From positions 2,866,442 to 2,930,441 of the forward strand of contig OX155976.1 in the NCBI GenBank assembly GCA_944548615.1: DNA of 64,000 nt, given 5' to 3'. Shown one piece after another: positions 22,721-33,598 of this stretch. Numbering within the stretch: the stretch's first letter is position 1; every line of letters begins with the position of its first letter. Made by a program: the position numbers and the translations under genes. This stretch comes from Micropterix aruncella (taxonomy: Eukaryota; Arthropoda; Insecta; Lepidoptera; Micropterigidae). A model generated the notes under the pieces. It saw only the letters and a list, made by a program, of their open reading frames with translations, had not been told where the DNA came from and made no database searches.

Positions 22721-23797
22721 ATGGAGAAGCAGGACATTAATGAAAGTAATGCAGATTTTAAAATTGAGGTTTTTAAAGAAGACCTGTCAGACACGGGCGA
22801 CGAACTCAGGCAAAACATTCTATTGTTCGAAGGGGGTGAACGATGTATTATCAAAGCAGAACGAAGCGATGCTGTTGAATCAGACGTCGAGGAAGAGGCA
22901 GAAGATGTCGATTTGGTAGAGGTCAAGGTATTGGTGAAGAGATTAATTGATTTCTCTTGCGTTGTTTGTGGCTGCAACATCGATACGAGTAAGCCGATGG
23001 GTTATTGGAAATGTCTGAAAGAGATGGTGGAGTTGCTGTGCCATGTCTGCAGTAAGAAATTTGTGTGCGCTGAGTGTTACCGTGGATTTAATACTAAACG
23101 CCATATAAAAATACACATCGAAGGGGTGCATCTCAAGATAAAGAAATATAAATGCGGTAAATGTGACAAAGCTTTCACTAAAAATAGTTGTTTGAACCGA
23201 CATATAAAATCAATCCACCGTCATTTGAAGTATTCGTGTCAGGAATGTGAGAAAGCTTATATTAGTCGCTATAAATTAACTACGCATATTAAGTTTGTAC
23301 ACCGACAATCATTGAATTTTAAATGCTGGATATGTGAGAAACCATTTTCGTGTCAAGCAAAAGTTAAAACACACCTCAACATGGTCCATCGCAAAATGAA
23401 GGAATTTAAATGTAAGCAATGCGAAAGTGCATTCTTTCGTCAAAATTACCTAAAACGACATACGAATTCAGTCCACTTGAAGTTAAAGCCATTTGCCTGC
23501 AAGATATGCAAATGCAGCTTTCCAGGGCGAAGAAATGTAAATCAACACTTGAACTCTGTTCATCTTAAAGTTAAGAATTATAGTTGTGCTGAATGTAACC
23601 ACGCATTCTCACTAAAGGGAAATTTAGTTCAACACATTAACGTAGTTCATCTGAAATTAAAACCATTCATTTGTACGAGATGTAAGCGTGCGTTTGGCCA
23701 AAGATGTCACTATAAAACACATGTACGTTCAGACAGTTGTTCCTTAAAAAATACTCAACTGCAGCGTCAGATTAACCTAAATCAGTCTCAGGAGTAA
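22721..23797 (+). CDS. C2H2 zinc-finger protein (358 aa, single exon)
   Basis: Probably a nuclear DNA-binding protein. An acidic N-terminus (residues ~1-80, rich in Glu/Asp) is followed by a Cys-pair region (CVVCGC...CHVC, ~80-110). Seven regular C2H2 fingers follow: AECYRGFNTKRHIKIHIEG, GKCDKAFTKNSCLNRHI, QECEKAYISRYKLTTHI, WICEKPFSCQAKVKTHL, KQCESAFFRQNYLKRHT, KICKCSFPGRRNVNQHL, AECNHAFSLKGNLVQHI. The array ends in a C2HC variant (TRCKRAFGQRCHYKTHVRSD then Cys). Linkers are of the H-L-K-x-K type rather than TGEKP. The ATG at 22721 has G at -3 and +4; longer open sequence upstream lacks ATG. No stop or frameshift. It lies within an intron of the channel gene, on the same strand. A poly(A) signal AATAAA is at 23956. 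The target and ortholog are not identifiable here. Confidence 0.9.
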   Translation: MEKQDINESNADFKIEVFKEDLSDTGDELRQNILLFEGGERCIIKAERSDAVESDVEEEAEDVDLVEVKVLVKRLIDFSCVVCGCNIDTSKPMGYWKCLKEMVELLCHVCSKKFVCAECYRGFNTKRHIKIHIEGVHLKIKKYKCGKCDKAFTKNSCLNRHIKSIHRHLKYSCQECEKAYISRYKLTTHIKFVHRQSLNFKCWICEKPFSCQAKVKTHLNMVHRKMKEFKCKQCESAFFRQNYLKRHTNSVHLKLKPFACKICKCSFPGRRNVNQHLNSVHLKVKNYSCAECNHAFSLKGNLVQHINVVHLKLKPFICTRCKRAFGQRCHYKTHVRSDSCSLKNTQLQRQINLNQSQE

Positions 23798-24129
23798 TAC
23801 TCGTATGTAATGTAGTCATTGCGTGGTTATGTTTATGCTTTCCAGTGGGCCCGATTACGTTTCTTTTTGAACTTACACTGAAATCAGTTCAAGCGAACGA
23901 GAAAGAGCAATACGTTAGAGCAGAATATGAAACTCGTCCAACTTATACTCGTCCGAATAAATTTGAACACATTTCGTGCGGTGTTAGATGTAGATGCTTT
24001 ACCTTTGTTGGGTAGTTTTAATGCGAAAAAGTGTCAATCGTTCAATTCACATTGCGCTTTCACATTCACACGAACTTATTTCAGATTTTAGTTCACGAAG
24101 AAACGCAATCGAACTCAGTGTCTCTGTGA
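23798..24129. promoter_or_regulatory. zinc-finger gene 3' flank with shared module
   Basis: Holds an AATAAA at 23956-23961, the AGAGCAATACGTTAGAGC module (23898-23935) and the ~95-bp module 24022-24115 that also occurs at 19551-19660. Whether the module regulates anything is inference. Confidence 0.45.
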
Positions 24130-24310
24130 ACTTTCGAGTGAACTCTGTTCATCTTAAATTGATGAAACAGTTTCTTATTTTTAAAACAAAATCCAAACAA
24201 TTCATTTGTACGAAATATTAGAATTCGTTTGGCATGAGTGGTAACTTTAAACGACATAAACACTCTGGAAATTGTTCTTGGAAATGACAACAGCAGCGTC
24301 AGGTTAAATT
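24130..24310 (+). pseudogene. decayed partial duplicate of the zinc-finger gene 3' end
   Basis: Pieced across frames, the sequence reads NSVHLKLMKQF, KQFICTKY then stop, NSFGMSGNFKRHKHSGNCSW, then QQRQ. This follows the last finger and tail of the intact gene (SVHLKLKPFICTRCKRAF, CHYKTHVRSDSC, LQRQ). Stops and indels make it non-functional. It lies about 330 bp after the intact gene in the same orientation, so it is probably a tandem duplication relic. Confidence 0.75.
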
Positions 24311-25154
24311 TAACTGTTATGAATATAATACCGATGAGCATTCTCTTTAATTGGTTATTGGTTTTTAAAGTTGAGAAACCATAGGTTTATACTGTAGGTA
24401 TATACTAGGTATAAACTATTTTATATACTTTAAAAAGCGTGTATTTTAATAGTATATTATTTTCTTCTCTTCATTGAAATATTCGAGTACTACATGTACC
24501 GATGAATGTAATAACTGCATAGCGCTATGCGATTGCTCTACGCGTCGCTTGCTCCGGTTTTTAATCGTGAGTTACTCCGTATTTTTTGAAGTTGGCAACC
24601 TTTGCGTTAACTGTAGTGTCAGACAGCAAGTAGCAGTAAGGATGGTAACCATGAGCGTCTTCTAACTGATATTTCATTTCGGGTATTATCTAGCTGCATC
24701 CCCTTAATTTACCCACTGTGATGAACTTACCCGTACACGTACCATTCTTCGTCGCGTTAGGGATATTGTTTAAACTTGTTTATACTGTTTAGTTTTTGAT
24801 GTGAGATTATTGAATAAATTTTTCATTCTATTCAATGCATTTTTTTTATATTTTGTGGAAATGGTATTTCTATTGAGGATATTTTTAATCTAATTTTAAT
24901 TTATATGTTAATATTTACACAACGTTAGATTTATTGCTTCCTGACATTTGATTGTTAACGTAGTTTTATTTTTTTCCATTTTATTCTGACTTTTTACAGA
25001 TATAACTTTTCATAATCATAAAATTATGTTTTTTCAGTAAATTCTATATATTCGGTAAATAATGGTAGATTATGAGTAATATCAGATTGCTGAGTTTTAC
25101 AGTTCTTTTTAGTGCGATATTTTAAATAGTACGTAAGTATAAAAATATGTACAA
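24311..25154. other. no gene seen
   Basis: AT-rich. An AATAAA occurs at 24812-24817. The open frame near 24474-24665 has no recognisable feature. Confidence 0.4.
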
Positions 25155-25373
25155 CCCCTCAAATGATTGGCGAAATGTATATACATTTATATTTACACAC
25201 ACATTTACATTTACATAGAGCGGGGTTTACTATAGAGCTATAGCATTACTATAGAGCGGATTACTATAGAGCGGCGCACATTTACATTTATATTTACATT
25301 TATATAAATTTAAATACATTTTGTATACATTTTGCCGTAGACAACCAGAATCGGTCGCCTCACATTCGAGGGG
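25155..25373 (+). mobile_element. piggyBac-like MITE, family 2, copy 1 (decayed ends)
   Basis: Starts CCCCTCAAATG and ends CATTCGAGGGG, with the interior TTACTATAGAGCGG repeated. It matches 56156-56396, but the flanking TTAA has mutated here (ACAA on the left, AAAA on the right). Confidence 0.7.
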
Positions 25374-25830
<457 letters not shown>

Positions 25831-25952
25831 GGTTTAGTTCCGATGACAATGCACTTTTATGGTAAGAATGACCTGATTCTGCACCCAGCATTGGCTCCCG
25901 ACGAGGGGACTCCTTAACGGTTAACAGCACAGATACGAAATTTTATATACCC
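25831..25952 (-). repeat. 119-bp satellite, locus 2a (reverse orientation)
   Basis: One unit in reverse orientation (TTGGCTCCCGACGAGGGGAC, ACGGTTAACAGCACAGATAC), ending where the Helitron begins at 25953/25954. Confidence 0.8.
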
Positions 25953-25953
25953 A

Positions 25954-26520
25954 CTAGCTGATCCGGCGAACTTCGTACCGCCTAACAGTCAATGAATGTC
26001 GTGTTACAGATTAGCTGAACTAAATTTATGATTTTATGAAAGTAATCCAATGAATACAAAATAAATATTAAGTTCACTACTTTATTAAGATAATAACACA
26101 AAAAGAAATATAAAAGTACAAAAATTAAATATACCAATCGCTTGTCAGCAAGACATGATTGAATTAAACTATTTACATATTGTGCAGCATGGGATGCACT
26201 CGGTTTAATTCTCTTCATTGAAGCACCTTGTGATATACGATATTTTTTGTTTTTTTTTAATCAGGCGCAAGAACAAATAAAGCGGATGATTTGCCGACAC
26301 GTGAACATACCACGTATAACTTACCATGGTAAAACACGGATTTACATTTTGTATGAGAAAAAGTTTTTCTTTTATTTTAATTTTTCGCCAACTTTCCAAT
26401 TTTTCTTTTTAGGTTATTCTGTTATTCGGGACGGAGACAAATACAACAAATCAAAAACCATTAAAATCGGTCCATCCGTTTTCGAGTTATAAGTGTTCGA
26501 ACGAACCCGACTCGTGCGTG
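25954..26520 (-). mobile_element. Helitron 3' end with helicase C-terminus
   Basis: Read on the minus strand the element ends in a GGCG...CGCC hairpin and CTAG (25954-25957), followed by host T. Positions 26215-26340 encode the last residues of the PIF1-like helicase: HGKLYVVCSRVGKSSALF, VLAPD, stop, KKTKNIVYHKVLQ, stop. The LYV.CSRVG block is helicase motif VI of Helitron RepHel proteins. A frameshift just before His and an internal stop show decay. The upper limit is uncertain. Confidence 0.85.
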
Positions 26521-26786
26521 GATTTGCACCCTGCGGCGCTTTACCCCAACCTACCCTAGTAATAAAAAAGTCAACGAAAATAATAAGAATTGTCAAGATC
26601 AACATTTAATGTTGGAAACTGTCTAGTACTATTTTGTGGTTATTTTTTTATCAGATGAGACATTTCCATAGAATCTCTGACCGTCATTCTTTGCTGAACC
26701 GCTCACACGACACTTGACTTAAGTATTTGGTAAAAACGCATTTTTAAAAACAATCTTTTATTAAAATGCTCTTTCCCGAGCCGACT

Positions 26787-27115
26787 GCATCATAATTGAA
26801 TGCTATACAAAATTTCGTTTCTGTGCTGTCGACCGTTGAGGAGTACCGTCGTTGGAAGCCAACCTTGGGCGCAGCAGCCATGTCATTGAAACTTAGAACG
26901 GGCTATCATAATTGAATGCGTATACGAAATTTCTTGACTACGCTGTTGACCGTTGAGAAGGCTTTCGTCGGAAGCCAACCCTAGGCTCAGCAGCCATGTC
27001 GTGATGAAACTTATAACGGGCTATCATAATTAAATGCGTATACAAATTTTCGTCTCAGTACTGTGAGGAGTTCCCTCGTTAGGAACCAATCCTTGGTGCA
27101 GAATCCGAGTATGCT
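26787..27115 (+). repeat. 119-bp satellite, locus 2b (forward)
   Basis: About 2.7 units with anchors at 26826, 26943 and ~27061 (period 117-118). It is in the opposite orientation to locus 2a on the other side of the Helitron. Confidence 0.85.
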
Positions 27116-27285
27116 GCAATATCAGAAAATAAACTTCATACGATCACAAGTTGGGTAGGAATTAAATTACAGTAAAATCAAAGCAATTGTGGCGTGGATT
27201 AATGTCGGTTTTACACGGTATATAAATTAAATTCAAAATAAAACCCAGAACTATTTCCAAGTACATTAGTAAACATATAGAATTA

Positions 27286-27820
27286 TTATAGAAAACGAAT
27301 TTACCGCGTAAAATTTGTAGGACCAGACGTTTCGGTGACGTTGCAGCCGCCGTTGTCTAGGGTAGACTAAAGAGCTGTCAGTCCGTTGTTTTGCGGGTAG
27401 GCCGCAAACCGCTGCCGCCACTGCGTAGGTTATAACGGTGGTGGGGGGCCGGGCTCGGAGCGCGGGAATTTTGAAAATCCGGGAACCCCTACGTGGAACC
27501 CTCTTCTTAAAATGTTTCCGCCGCCGAACGCCGAACGCAAAGACGTAAAACAGGATACAGTGAGTGTTGTGTGCAAGACGGATTTTCAAAATTCCCGCGC
27601 TCCGAGCCCGGCCCCCCACCACCGTTATAACCTACGCAGTGGCGGCAGCGGTTTGCGGCCTACCCGCAAAACAACGGACTGACAGCTTTTCAGTCTACCC
27701 TAGACAACGGCGGCTGCAACGTCACCGAAACGTCGGGTCCTACAAATTTTACGCGGTAAATTCGTTTTCTATCCTATTTATAATGTCAAACAACCGCGAT
27801 AGTCTTCGATTTTATATTAT
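27286..27820 (+). mobile_element. Penelope-like element remnant, palindromic, with 11-bp TSD
   Basis: Direct repeats ATATAGAATTA at 27275-27285 and 27821-27831 flank it. Arms 27286-27475 and about 27575-27775 are inverted copies. The centre and right half encode the C-terminal tail of a Penelope-type protein: TWNPLLKMFPPPNAERKDV, then RYNLRSGGSGLRPTRKTTD and a stop (27683). The terminal region follows, with ACCGAAACGTCGGG. The identification is supported by the copy at 60262-60690, which extends into EAIEIRRTPNFNRDDGYKLS, a known Penelope endonuclease C-terminus. Confidence 0.85.
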
Positions 27821-27889
27821 ATATAGAATTAGTTATTTTATACGAAAATAATCACATAGAACAATAAATAGTAAAAAGTTGTAGCAGTA

Positions 27890-28345
27890 ATAAAAGGAGT
27901 GGGGGGCTTGTATCCAGCCCTTGATGTCACCCGGATCTATGATATCTTTTGTAACTACCGACTTTGTAGTTGGGTCAGTGGTCTGCTAGAAGCCCGGTAC
28001 TGTTTACCAGTTGGGCAGATCGCTGGGTTCGAGAAAGGCTCGTCCCAGTAAACTGTGTCTTTTTGCGGTGAGGCCTGGGCAGCGACCAACGATATTTGTA
28101 TGCTGTCTTCAGGTTCTTCGCCACATATTCGACAGTCCTTGATAGTTCAAGCTAATGTTGAACAGATGTGCTCTAAGGGTCGTGTGTCCGGTGAGGAGGA
28201 CGATGGTGGTTCCGAGGTTCTTCTTGCTCATGCCAAGTAGAGCCTTGGTTTTCTTAGAAAGTGGTTGCCCCATCATGGCCTTTGCCTGGCGACATCCTTG
28301 GCTCTTTTTCCAGGATGCCCGATGTTCCTGCTCCAAGCACAAAAA
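27890..28345 (-). pseudogene. LINE RNase H-side C-terminal fragment
   Basis: The minus frame reads GCRQAKAMMGQPLSKKTKAL, then VLLTGHTTLRAHLFNISLNY, then a CRICGEEPED-like zinc motif by local frame. This is the segment that follows RNase H in R1/LOA/I-group LINEs, where LTGH..LR.HLF is characteristic. It is distinct from LINE A in sequence and truncated at both ends. Confidence 0.7.
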
Positions 28346-29559
28346 GTATTAAACAAATATTTTAAAAAACAACCTACTGGTATGTAGATGATCAGGTTTG
28401 TTATGGTAAACATTGTAATCTACATATTAAACTCATATTATTTCTAAAATTCATAATATTTATAGAAAAAAATCAACGTACTCATGTGTAGATAATCAGG
28501 TATGTTATGATAAACATTGTAATCTACATATTAAATTCATAGTAGGGTGACCGTAAGTAGCAGATAAATATTAACCACAGTTAAAGGAATTGGCCTGCTC
28601 AAATAAATCATCCAGCTTATAAAAAGCATATATGGATTGCAGCTTTGTTTAATCCTTCGGCTACGTAACGACCAAATTTGGTTGCACATCAGAACACCGT
28701 TGACTATGTAACGACCAATATTGGCGGCTTGCTCCCGGAGAGCACAGTAATATTATTTTCTAATTCGAACGCATCCTAAAATCCATAACAAATATCTCAT
28801 TATTATCATAGATACATAGACGGCTGCTAGAATAATTTTGCACGTCATTTCGCTGATATTTCTGGTAAAATTCCATTGTCAAACATCATATTTTTTTTTT
28901 TCGAGAAATCATCAAAATTTATTGGTTTTATGAGCTAATATCTAAATATTTTTGTATGTAAATAAGCAAAACGAAATATTATTTTTGATAGAGAATCTAG
29001 TATCAGATCAGATCAGATGAGTATAAAGATCACGACAGGATTTACAATTTCAAAATAGGGTTCTGTATTTTTTCGTATAACGTTGAAGAAGTTAGAAATG
29101 CCGAGTTTTTTTTTCACTTTTTCGATTTTCTCTAATTTATTCATAAATATCTAATTGTTTTACACAATGAAATTTCAATATTCTATATACGAAATTTCAA
29201 TGCGATCATTTCAAAGTTATTCTTTTTATGATTACTATAGTAGTTCCATAGTTATAGGTACTTTTTATCGAGCGCGGCGATATTGCAAGAAATTCCAATA
29301 AATTGCCGCGGTCTGCCATGAAATTATGTCGCTACCTTTCATACACCTTTGTTTCCATGTGCCTTGTGGAGAATGGTAGGTGCGTTAAAAGCTTGAAGCT
29401 CAAATATCCAAAGGATTTTGGGTTTGCGTAAGTGTACTTATTATTGTTATTATTACTTTAGGCCTGAAAACAACATAACGTCTGCGTGTATTGTGGGAAT
29501 ACTTATTCCCGTCTACCTCTTGGTCGTTAATATTAGATTTAGAATATGGTAGACAATAT
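28346..29559. other. no gene seen; one ~110-bp duplication
   Basis: AT-rich. Positions 28376-28440 and 28485-28546 are direct repeats (GTAGATGATCAGGT, AACATTGTAATCTACATATT). GTAACGACCAA recurs at 28666 and 28707. No coding sense. Confidence 0.5.
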
Positions 29560-29855
29560 ATTCAGCAGTAAAAGACAGTATTTTTATGTTGTAAAGTATT
29601 GTTCGCAGTGTGTATCACTGGATACTCCTGCAAATGCTCTCAGTGCACTTTTATGTGAATTGAAAATCCTAGAACTGTCTGTAGCCTTCCCCCATACTAG
29701 TATACCATTCATCATTTTGGATTTAAAAAAGGCATGATACGCAGTTATTGCAGCTATTTCACCAGCTAAGTTTTTTATTATCGTATACATTGCCCAAGAA
29801 AGCGAACTATACAGTTCATTAATATGGATGTTCCAGCTGAGATTCTGACGTAGGC
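29560..29855 (-). pseudogene. LINE RT fragment
   Basis: The minus frame carries QNLSWNIHINELYSSLSWA, NLAGEIAAITAYHAFFKSKM, GILVWGKATDSSRIF and LRAFAGVSSDTHCEQYF, the region beyond the RT palm in CR1/Jockey-type elements. Truncated at both ends. Confidence 0.8.
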
Positions 29856-29861
29856 TATATC

Positions 29862-29901
29862 ATCATCATCATTATCCGGTAGACGTCCACTGTTGGACAT
29901 A
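29862..29901 (+). repeat. CATCAT/TGTCCACTG-type lepidopteran repeat, left part
   Basis: ATCATCATCATCATT is followed by GTCCACTGTTGGACATA, a very common moth dispersed repeat related to RTE elements. It resumes at 30162 after the LINE D copy. Confidence 0.7.
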
Positions 29902-30161
29902 ATAATAAACTCTTTATTTGCACTTTAATTAGTATACAAAAAGGCGAGCTTATTGCCACATGGAAATGTCTTACAACTTACCTAAACACAGTGGTACATG
30001 CGCGCATTGTGAAAATAAAGACCCGAGGAGAGGAAATTGGGAGAGGAAGAGGAGAGAAAGGAAAGAACTGGTTACTTCGTAGAAAGGTAGTAATCCTTAA
30101 GGTGAGTCTTAAACGATGGTAAAGAAGGCGAGTTTCGTATATTTTCTAGGAGATCGTTCCA
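29902..30161 (-). mobile_element. LINE D, copy 3 (inserted)
   Basis: Minus-strand 3' end of LINE D. It opens with the A/T-rich tail complement (AATAATAAACTCTTTATTTG) and GGCGAGCTTATTGCC, and reaches back into coding sequence (PSLPSFKTHLKDYY). GACATA at 29896-29901 and 30162-30167 is a short target duplication. Confidence 0.8.
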
Positions 30162-30340
30162 GACATAGGCCTTCCATATAGAATGCTATTACGAGCGGCC
30201 TTAAGCCGTCTCCATCCGCCTACTTAATGCGACCGTGGTAATGTCATCGTTCCATCTGGTGGGGGGCGTCCCACATTGCGTCTAACGCGCAAACACGAAT
30301 CACTTCTGGCGACTTTCCAGTCCAGAGCCTTTCATCCGGT
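30162..30340 (+). repeat. lepidopteran repeat, right part
   Basis: It continues ...GACATAGGCCTTCC and includes CCATCTGGTGGGGGGCGTCC, the usual downstream blocks of the repeat begun at 29862. Confidence 0.7.
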
Positions 30341-30850
30341 GGCTACTCGAAGTAGGTCGGGGGAGGGTAACGACCAGTGGCGTCCAGAAGCGATAAACGT
30401 GCGAAACTAAATGTGCGAAACACGACACAACTGAAGCTCAAGCGCCGCCCGCGGGACGTCAGCTTGCGGGCGCAGACGGTGGGCGACTGAGGTGTGGCGC
30501 CCCGAGCAGGTGTATATCTAGCAACCGGCCGGAGTGAAGGAGACGGCGCGAGGAGAGAGGGAGACGAGGCGACCGCCGTCACGGCGAATATATAGGCGAT
30601 ATATATAGGCGATAGTGTGTAAGAAAATTTAATCAATTTGTACTCGGCATTTTGAGCGAAATAAACGACAACTGCAATTCGAATATCGATCGCGAGTTTC
30701 ATTCTGAACGACGGAAACCCTCGCGACAAACTCATAAAACTAAAATTCCTCAGATATGGCCGTTCCCAGGTATCATGTCGCCTTAACACAGGAGTGCCTA
30801 GCAAAGCGGGCTCGGTTGCACTTTACTTAGCACATTAGAAAAATATACAT
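30341..30850. other. GC-rich stretch, unassigned
   Basis: 30390-30600 is unusually GC-rich, with a 153-residue open minus frame (30343-30804). Its Ser/Pro/Arg-rich translation shows no domain and could be compositional. Possible CpG-rich regulatory island or unknown repeat. Confidence 0.35.
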
Positions 30851-31030
30851 CCAAATAATTTATGCACTATTTAACCTGGGCTCAGACAGATGTATACCTA
30901 AATTTAGACGGTATAAATTACGGCTTAATGTAACATATAACGGTAATTCCTAAATTGTATAATATTCTTCTGTTCTTTTGTGCTCTTGCAATTGAATGTC
31001 TGTGTAACCAATAAATAAATAAAATAAATA
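30851..31030 (+). mobile_element. LINE 3' UTR tail
   Basis: Ends TGTGTAACCAATAAATAAAT and an AAAT-rich tail (31009-31031), the usual LINE 3' end. No coding part is kept. Confidence 0.6.
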
Positions 31031-31116
31031 AATTTGCTCGTGCTTTGTAGTCCTTTCTTTCAAGTTCCAGATTTCTGAAAGACTAATATAAACCGGAACT
31101 ACTTATTTACTTTCAG

Positions 31117-31217
31117 GAAATTTCACTTGCTTGGAAGTCGTATTCCTGCTAAAAAGACGGTTGGGATACCATCTTTTCAACACGTACATCCCAACATGTC
31201 TGATTGTCATCATGTCG
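31117..31217 (+). CDS. histamine-gated chloride channel, exon B (loop C end and M1)
   Basis: Acceptor TTTACTTTCAG, donor GTAAGTAC. After completing the split Gly codon it reads NFTCLEVVFLLKRRLGYHLF, then NTYIPTCLIVIMS. This gives the second cysteine of the extra disulfide, an N-glycosylation sequon (NFT) and the first transmembrane helix. Entry phase 1 matches the exon at 19714-19848 and exit phase 0 matches 46742. The intron before it is 11.3 kb and the one after is 15.5 kb, both transposon-filled. Confidence 0.94.
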
Positions 31218-31875
31218 GTAAGTACTTAATAATACTTAATACTCAAATCGAATCAAATAATTTATTGTCCTAATACATAGCTGTATAGATATAGTTGTAT
31301 TACATTTACATTTTGCCGTGATATGATTGAATTCTTCTTTAATAATCAAATTCTTCTATTAATAATCAAAAGATAAAAGATTACTCGTAAAAATAAATAA
31401 TGTATTATTGTAGAATTAAATCGAGTCTCACCATTTAGTTTGCCACATAAAAAACATAGAGAAAACATATGTAGAAAGTTAGATATAGAGATGTACGATA
31501 TAGAGAAGATAAGTAGAAATTAACTCAATAAGTTGTGCTTCTATTACATTGAATATAATGAATAATGTAATGAAAAAAAAGAAGGTTATTATGAACATAA
31601 TAATATTACATCAATTCTTTAAAATAACGATAGATATTAGAATATAATTTTTAAATAAAATTAATCAATGTAATTTCAAAAGAACAAAAAAAATGTGACG
31701 ATTATCAAAAAGTAAAATAAAATGTCTTAGTAATTATTAATATATTGATTTACTCAGCCCTTGATGATAATGATGATAATACCCGCACTTGTTTCTCCAT
31801 GTGGACTGTTTCTTCGAGACACCGTGTATACTTTCATGCTTACAGATATACGGTATCGAGTCGGTGGGAAAAAAA
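31218..31875. other. intron, AT-rich
   Basis: No gene recognised; A/T-rich, with TTACATTTACATTTTGCCGTG resembling a scrap of the family-2 MITE near 31295. Confidence 0.45.
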
Positions 31876-31884
31876 TATAATTTT

Positions 31885-33350
31885 ATTGTTTTTTTTTTTA
31901 ATTTATTATTTATTATTTATTATTATTTATTCCGTAGCCGGCGATTGGGGAGGGGGTCGCCCTCGCAGCCAATACGCTGCTGTCGGTGCCGCTGGATCTC
32001 GTACTCCATTCACGATTCGCTTCCATTCTTGACGATTTTTTGCCACGTCTCGAGCATCCCTAGCCGACAATCGTTGATTTTTAAGGTCGTCTTTGATGGT
32101 ATTTAGCCAGGTTTTCTTCGGTGCCGATCGCTGAATTCTCCATTCTGTCGGACGGTCTCGCCAAAGAAGTTTACGTGGCAAGCGATTGTCGTTCATTCGG
32201 CAAACATGGCCGAACCATCGTAGTCGACGTTTTTGTACTTCTTCTTCGATCGTTGTTACTAGATCGCATCTTTCTCTAATGGTCTCGTTTCGAATTCGGT
32301 CGCGGAGTGAGACACCGAGAATCTGCCTCAAGCATCGCATTTGGAAGACTTCGAACTTTTTGAGGTCCGATTGTAGTAACGTCCACGTTTCCGATCCATA
32401 AAGAAGAATGGGAAGAACCAACGTTCGGTATAGTCGTACTTTGGTTTTGATGGTAATATTCATTCGCTTCCATATGCACCACTTGAGCGAGGCGAATGTT
32501 GCTGTTGCCTGACCGATCCGGCTATGGACATCGGCCGTCGAAGCCACTTTCTTTTCCGTAACCAACGATCCTAAATACTTGAATTGTGGGACCTGTTCGA
32601 TTTGGGTTCCATCGAGGTAAACGCTGGCCTTCGAACCGTCCGTAGTGAGCACTTTGGTCTTATCCGCATTGATTTTCAATCCATATGATTGAGCAATTCC
32701 GGATATGTCGTATAAAATGTCCGTTGCTTCGGCATCAGTGTCGGCGAAAACGGCGCTATCATCAGCGAACATCAAATCGGTTATGAAGTTTGATTCGTCG
32801 TATCTAACTCCGCGTCGACCGTCGAATGCTCTCCGCATAATTGCGTCGATCACCACGTTAAAAAGTAGCGGCGATGCGACGTCTCCTTGTCGAACACCAG
32901 TTTGAATCGGGAATTCCTCAGACAAATCGTTACGGATTCGAACGTTGCTGGTTAAGCCATCGTACGATGATTGGAGAAGTTTAATGATTTTTGGTGGCAC
33001 GTGTTCTGTCTCCAAGGCACTCCATAAGCTGTTCCAATCGATGCAATCGAAGGCGGATTTAAAGTCTATGAAGACGACGATTGTTCGTTTGCCGCACCGT
33101 ATTCTTTCTTCCATTAGCTGACGAAGAGCGAATATCTGATCAATGCATCCTCGATATGGTCTAAATCCTGCTTGCTCCTCTCGGCTCGTTTGTTCTCGAT
33201 GTTTTTGTAGCCTCGACTGTATGATTTTTGTAAATACTTTGCCGACTATTGAAAGAAGGCTAATACCGCGATAATTCTTGCATTCTCTGCTATCGCCTTT
33301 CTTTAAAATTGGCACAACGATGGCTTTCTTCCATGCCGACGGAATACTCG
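31885..33350 (-). mobile_element. RTE-like LINE, 5'-truncated, intact 462-aa frame
   Basis: The frame 33315-31927 is uninterrupted. RT motif A is VVFIDFKSAFDCIDW, motif B GVRQGDVASPLLFN, catalytic box LMFADDSAVFAD, then FKYLGSLVTEK and LRWFGHVCRMNDNRLPRKLL, ending ...RGRPPPQSPATE. Open codons extend upstream (IPSAWKKAIVVP) to about 33348, where the copy is truncated; the endonuclease is missing. The plus-strand TTATT-type tract at 31895-31930 is the 3' tail. The intact frame suggests a young copy. The C-terminal GHV.RM block is typical of RTE/Proto2-type elements; the exact clade is not certain. Confidence 0.88.
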
Positions 33351-33598
33351 TATTAGTTAATTAATTTATTATTCTGTTTTTTTTTCTTTTCTTCTGCTAA
33401 ATGTACGAAGAGCCTTAATTAATTGTATTAATTAGTTTTATCTGGTTTTTACCCTAAAACATGTTATTCCATTAATTTAATTATTTTTTTGTTTATTTAT
33501 TGAGATACATACTTATGATTAGGTATACAGTTCATTGATCATGTAAGGTTTGCTTCTTATAATAATTATCTAAATTATTTAATAATTAATATAGGGAG
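33351..33598. other. intron with LINE D-like 3' UTR scrap
   Basis: TTTACCCTAAAACATGTTATTCC resembles the LINE D 3' UTR (17701-17730). The rest is AT-rich with no gene. Confidence 0.45.

Noticed and set aside
27266..27851. Two ~100-codon frames reading LPAKQRTDS on opposite strands
   Set aside because: They are the same off-frame translation of the two Penelope palindrome arms; the real frame ends RPTRKTTD.
30343..30804. 153-codon minus frame in a GC-rich block
   Set aside because: No domain, low-complexity Ser/Pro/Arg content, likely compositional.
32186..32905. Plus-strand open frames opposite the RTE-like LINE
   Set aside because: Antisense shadows of the intact minus-strand RT frame.
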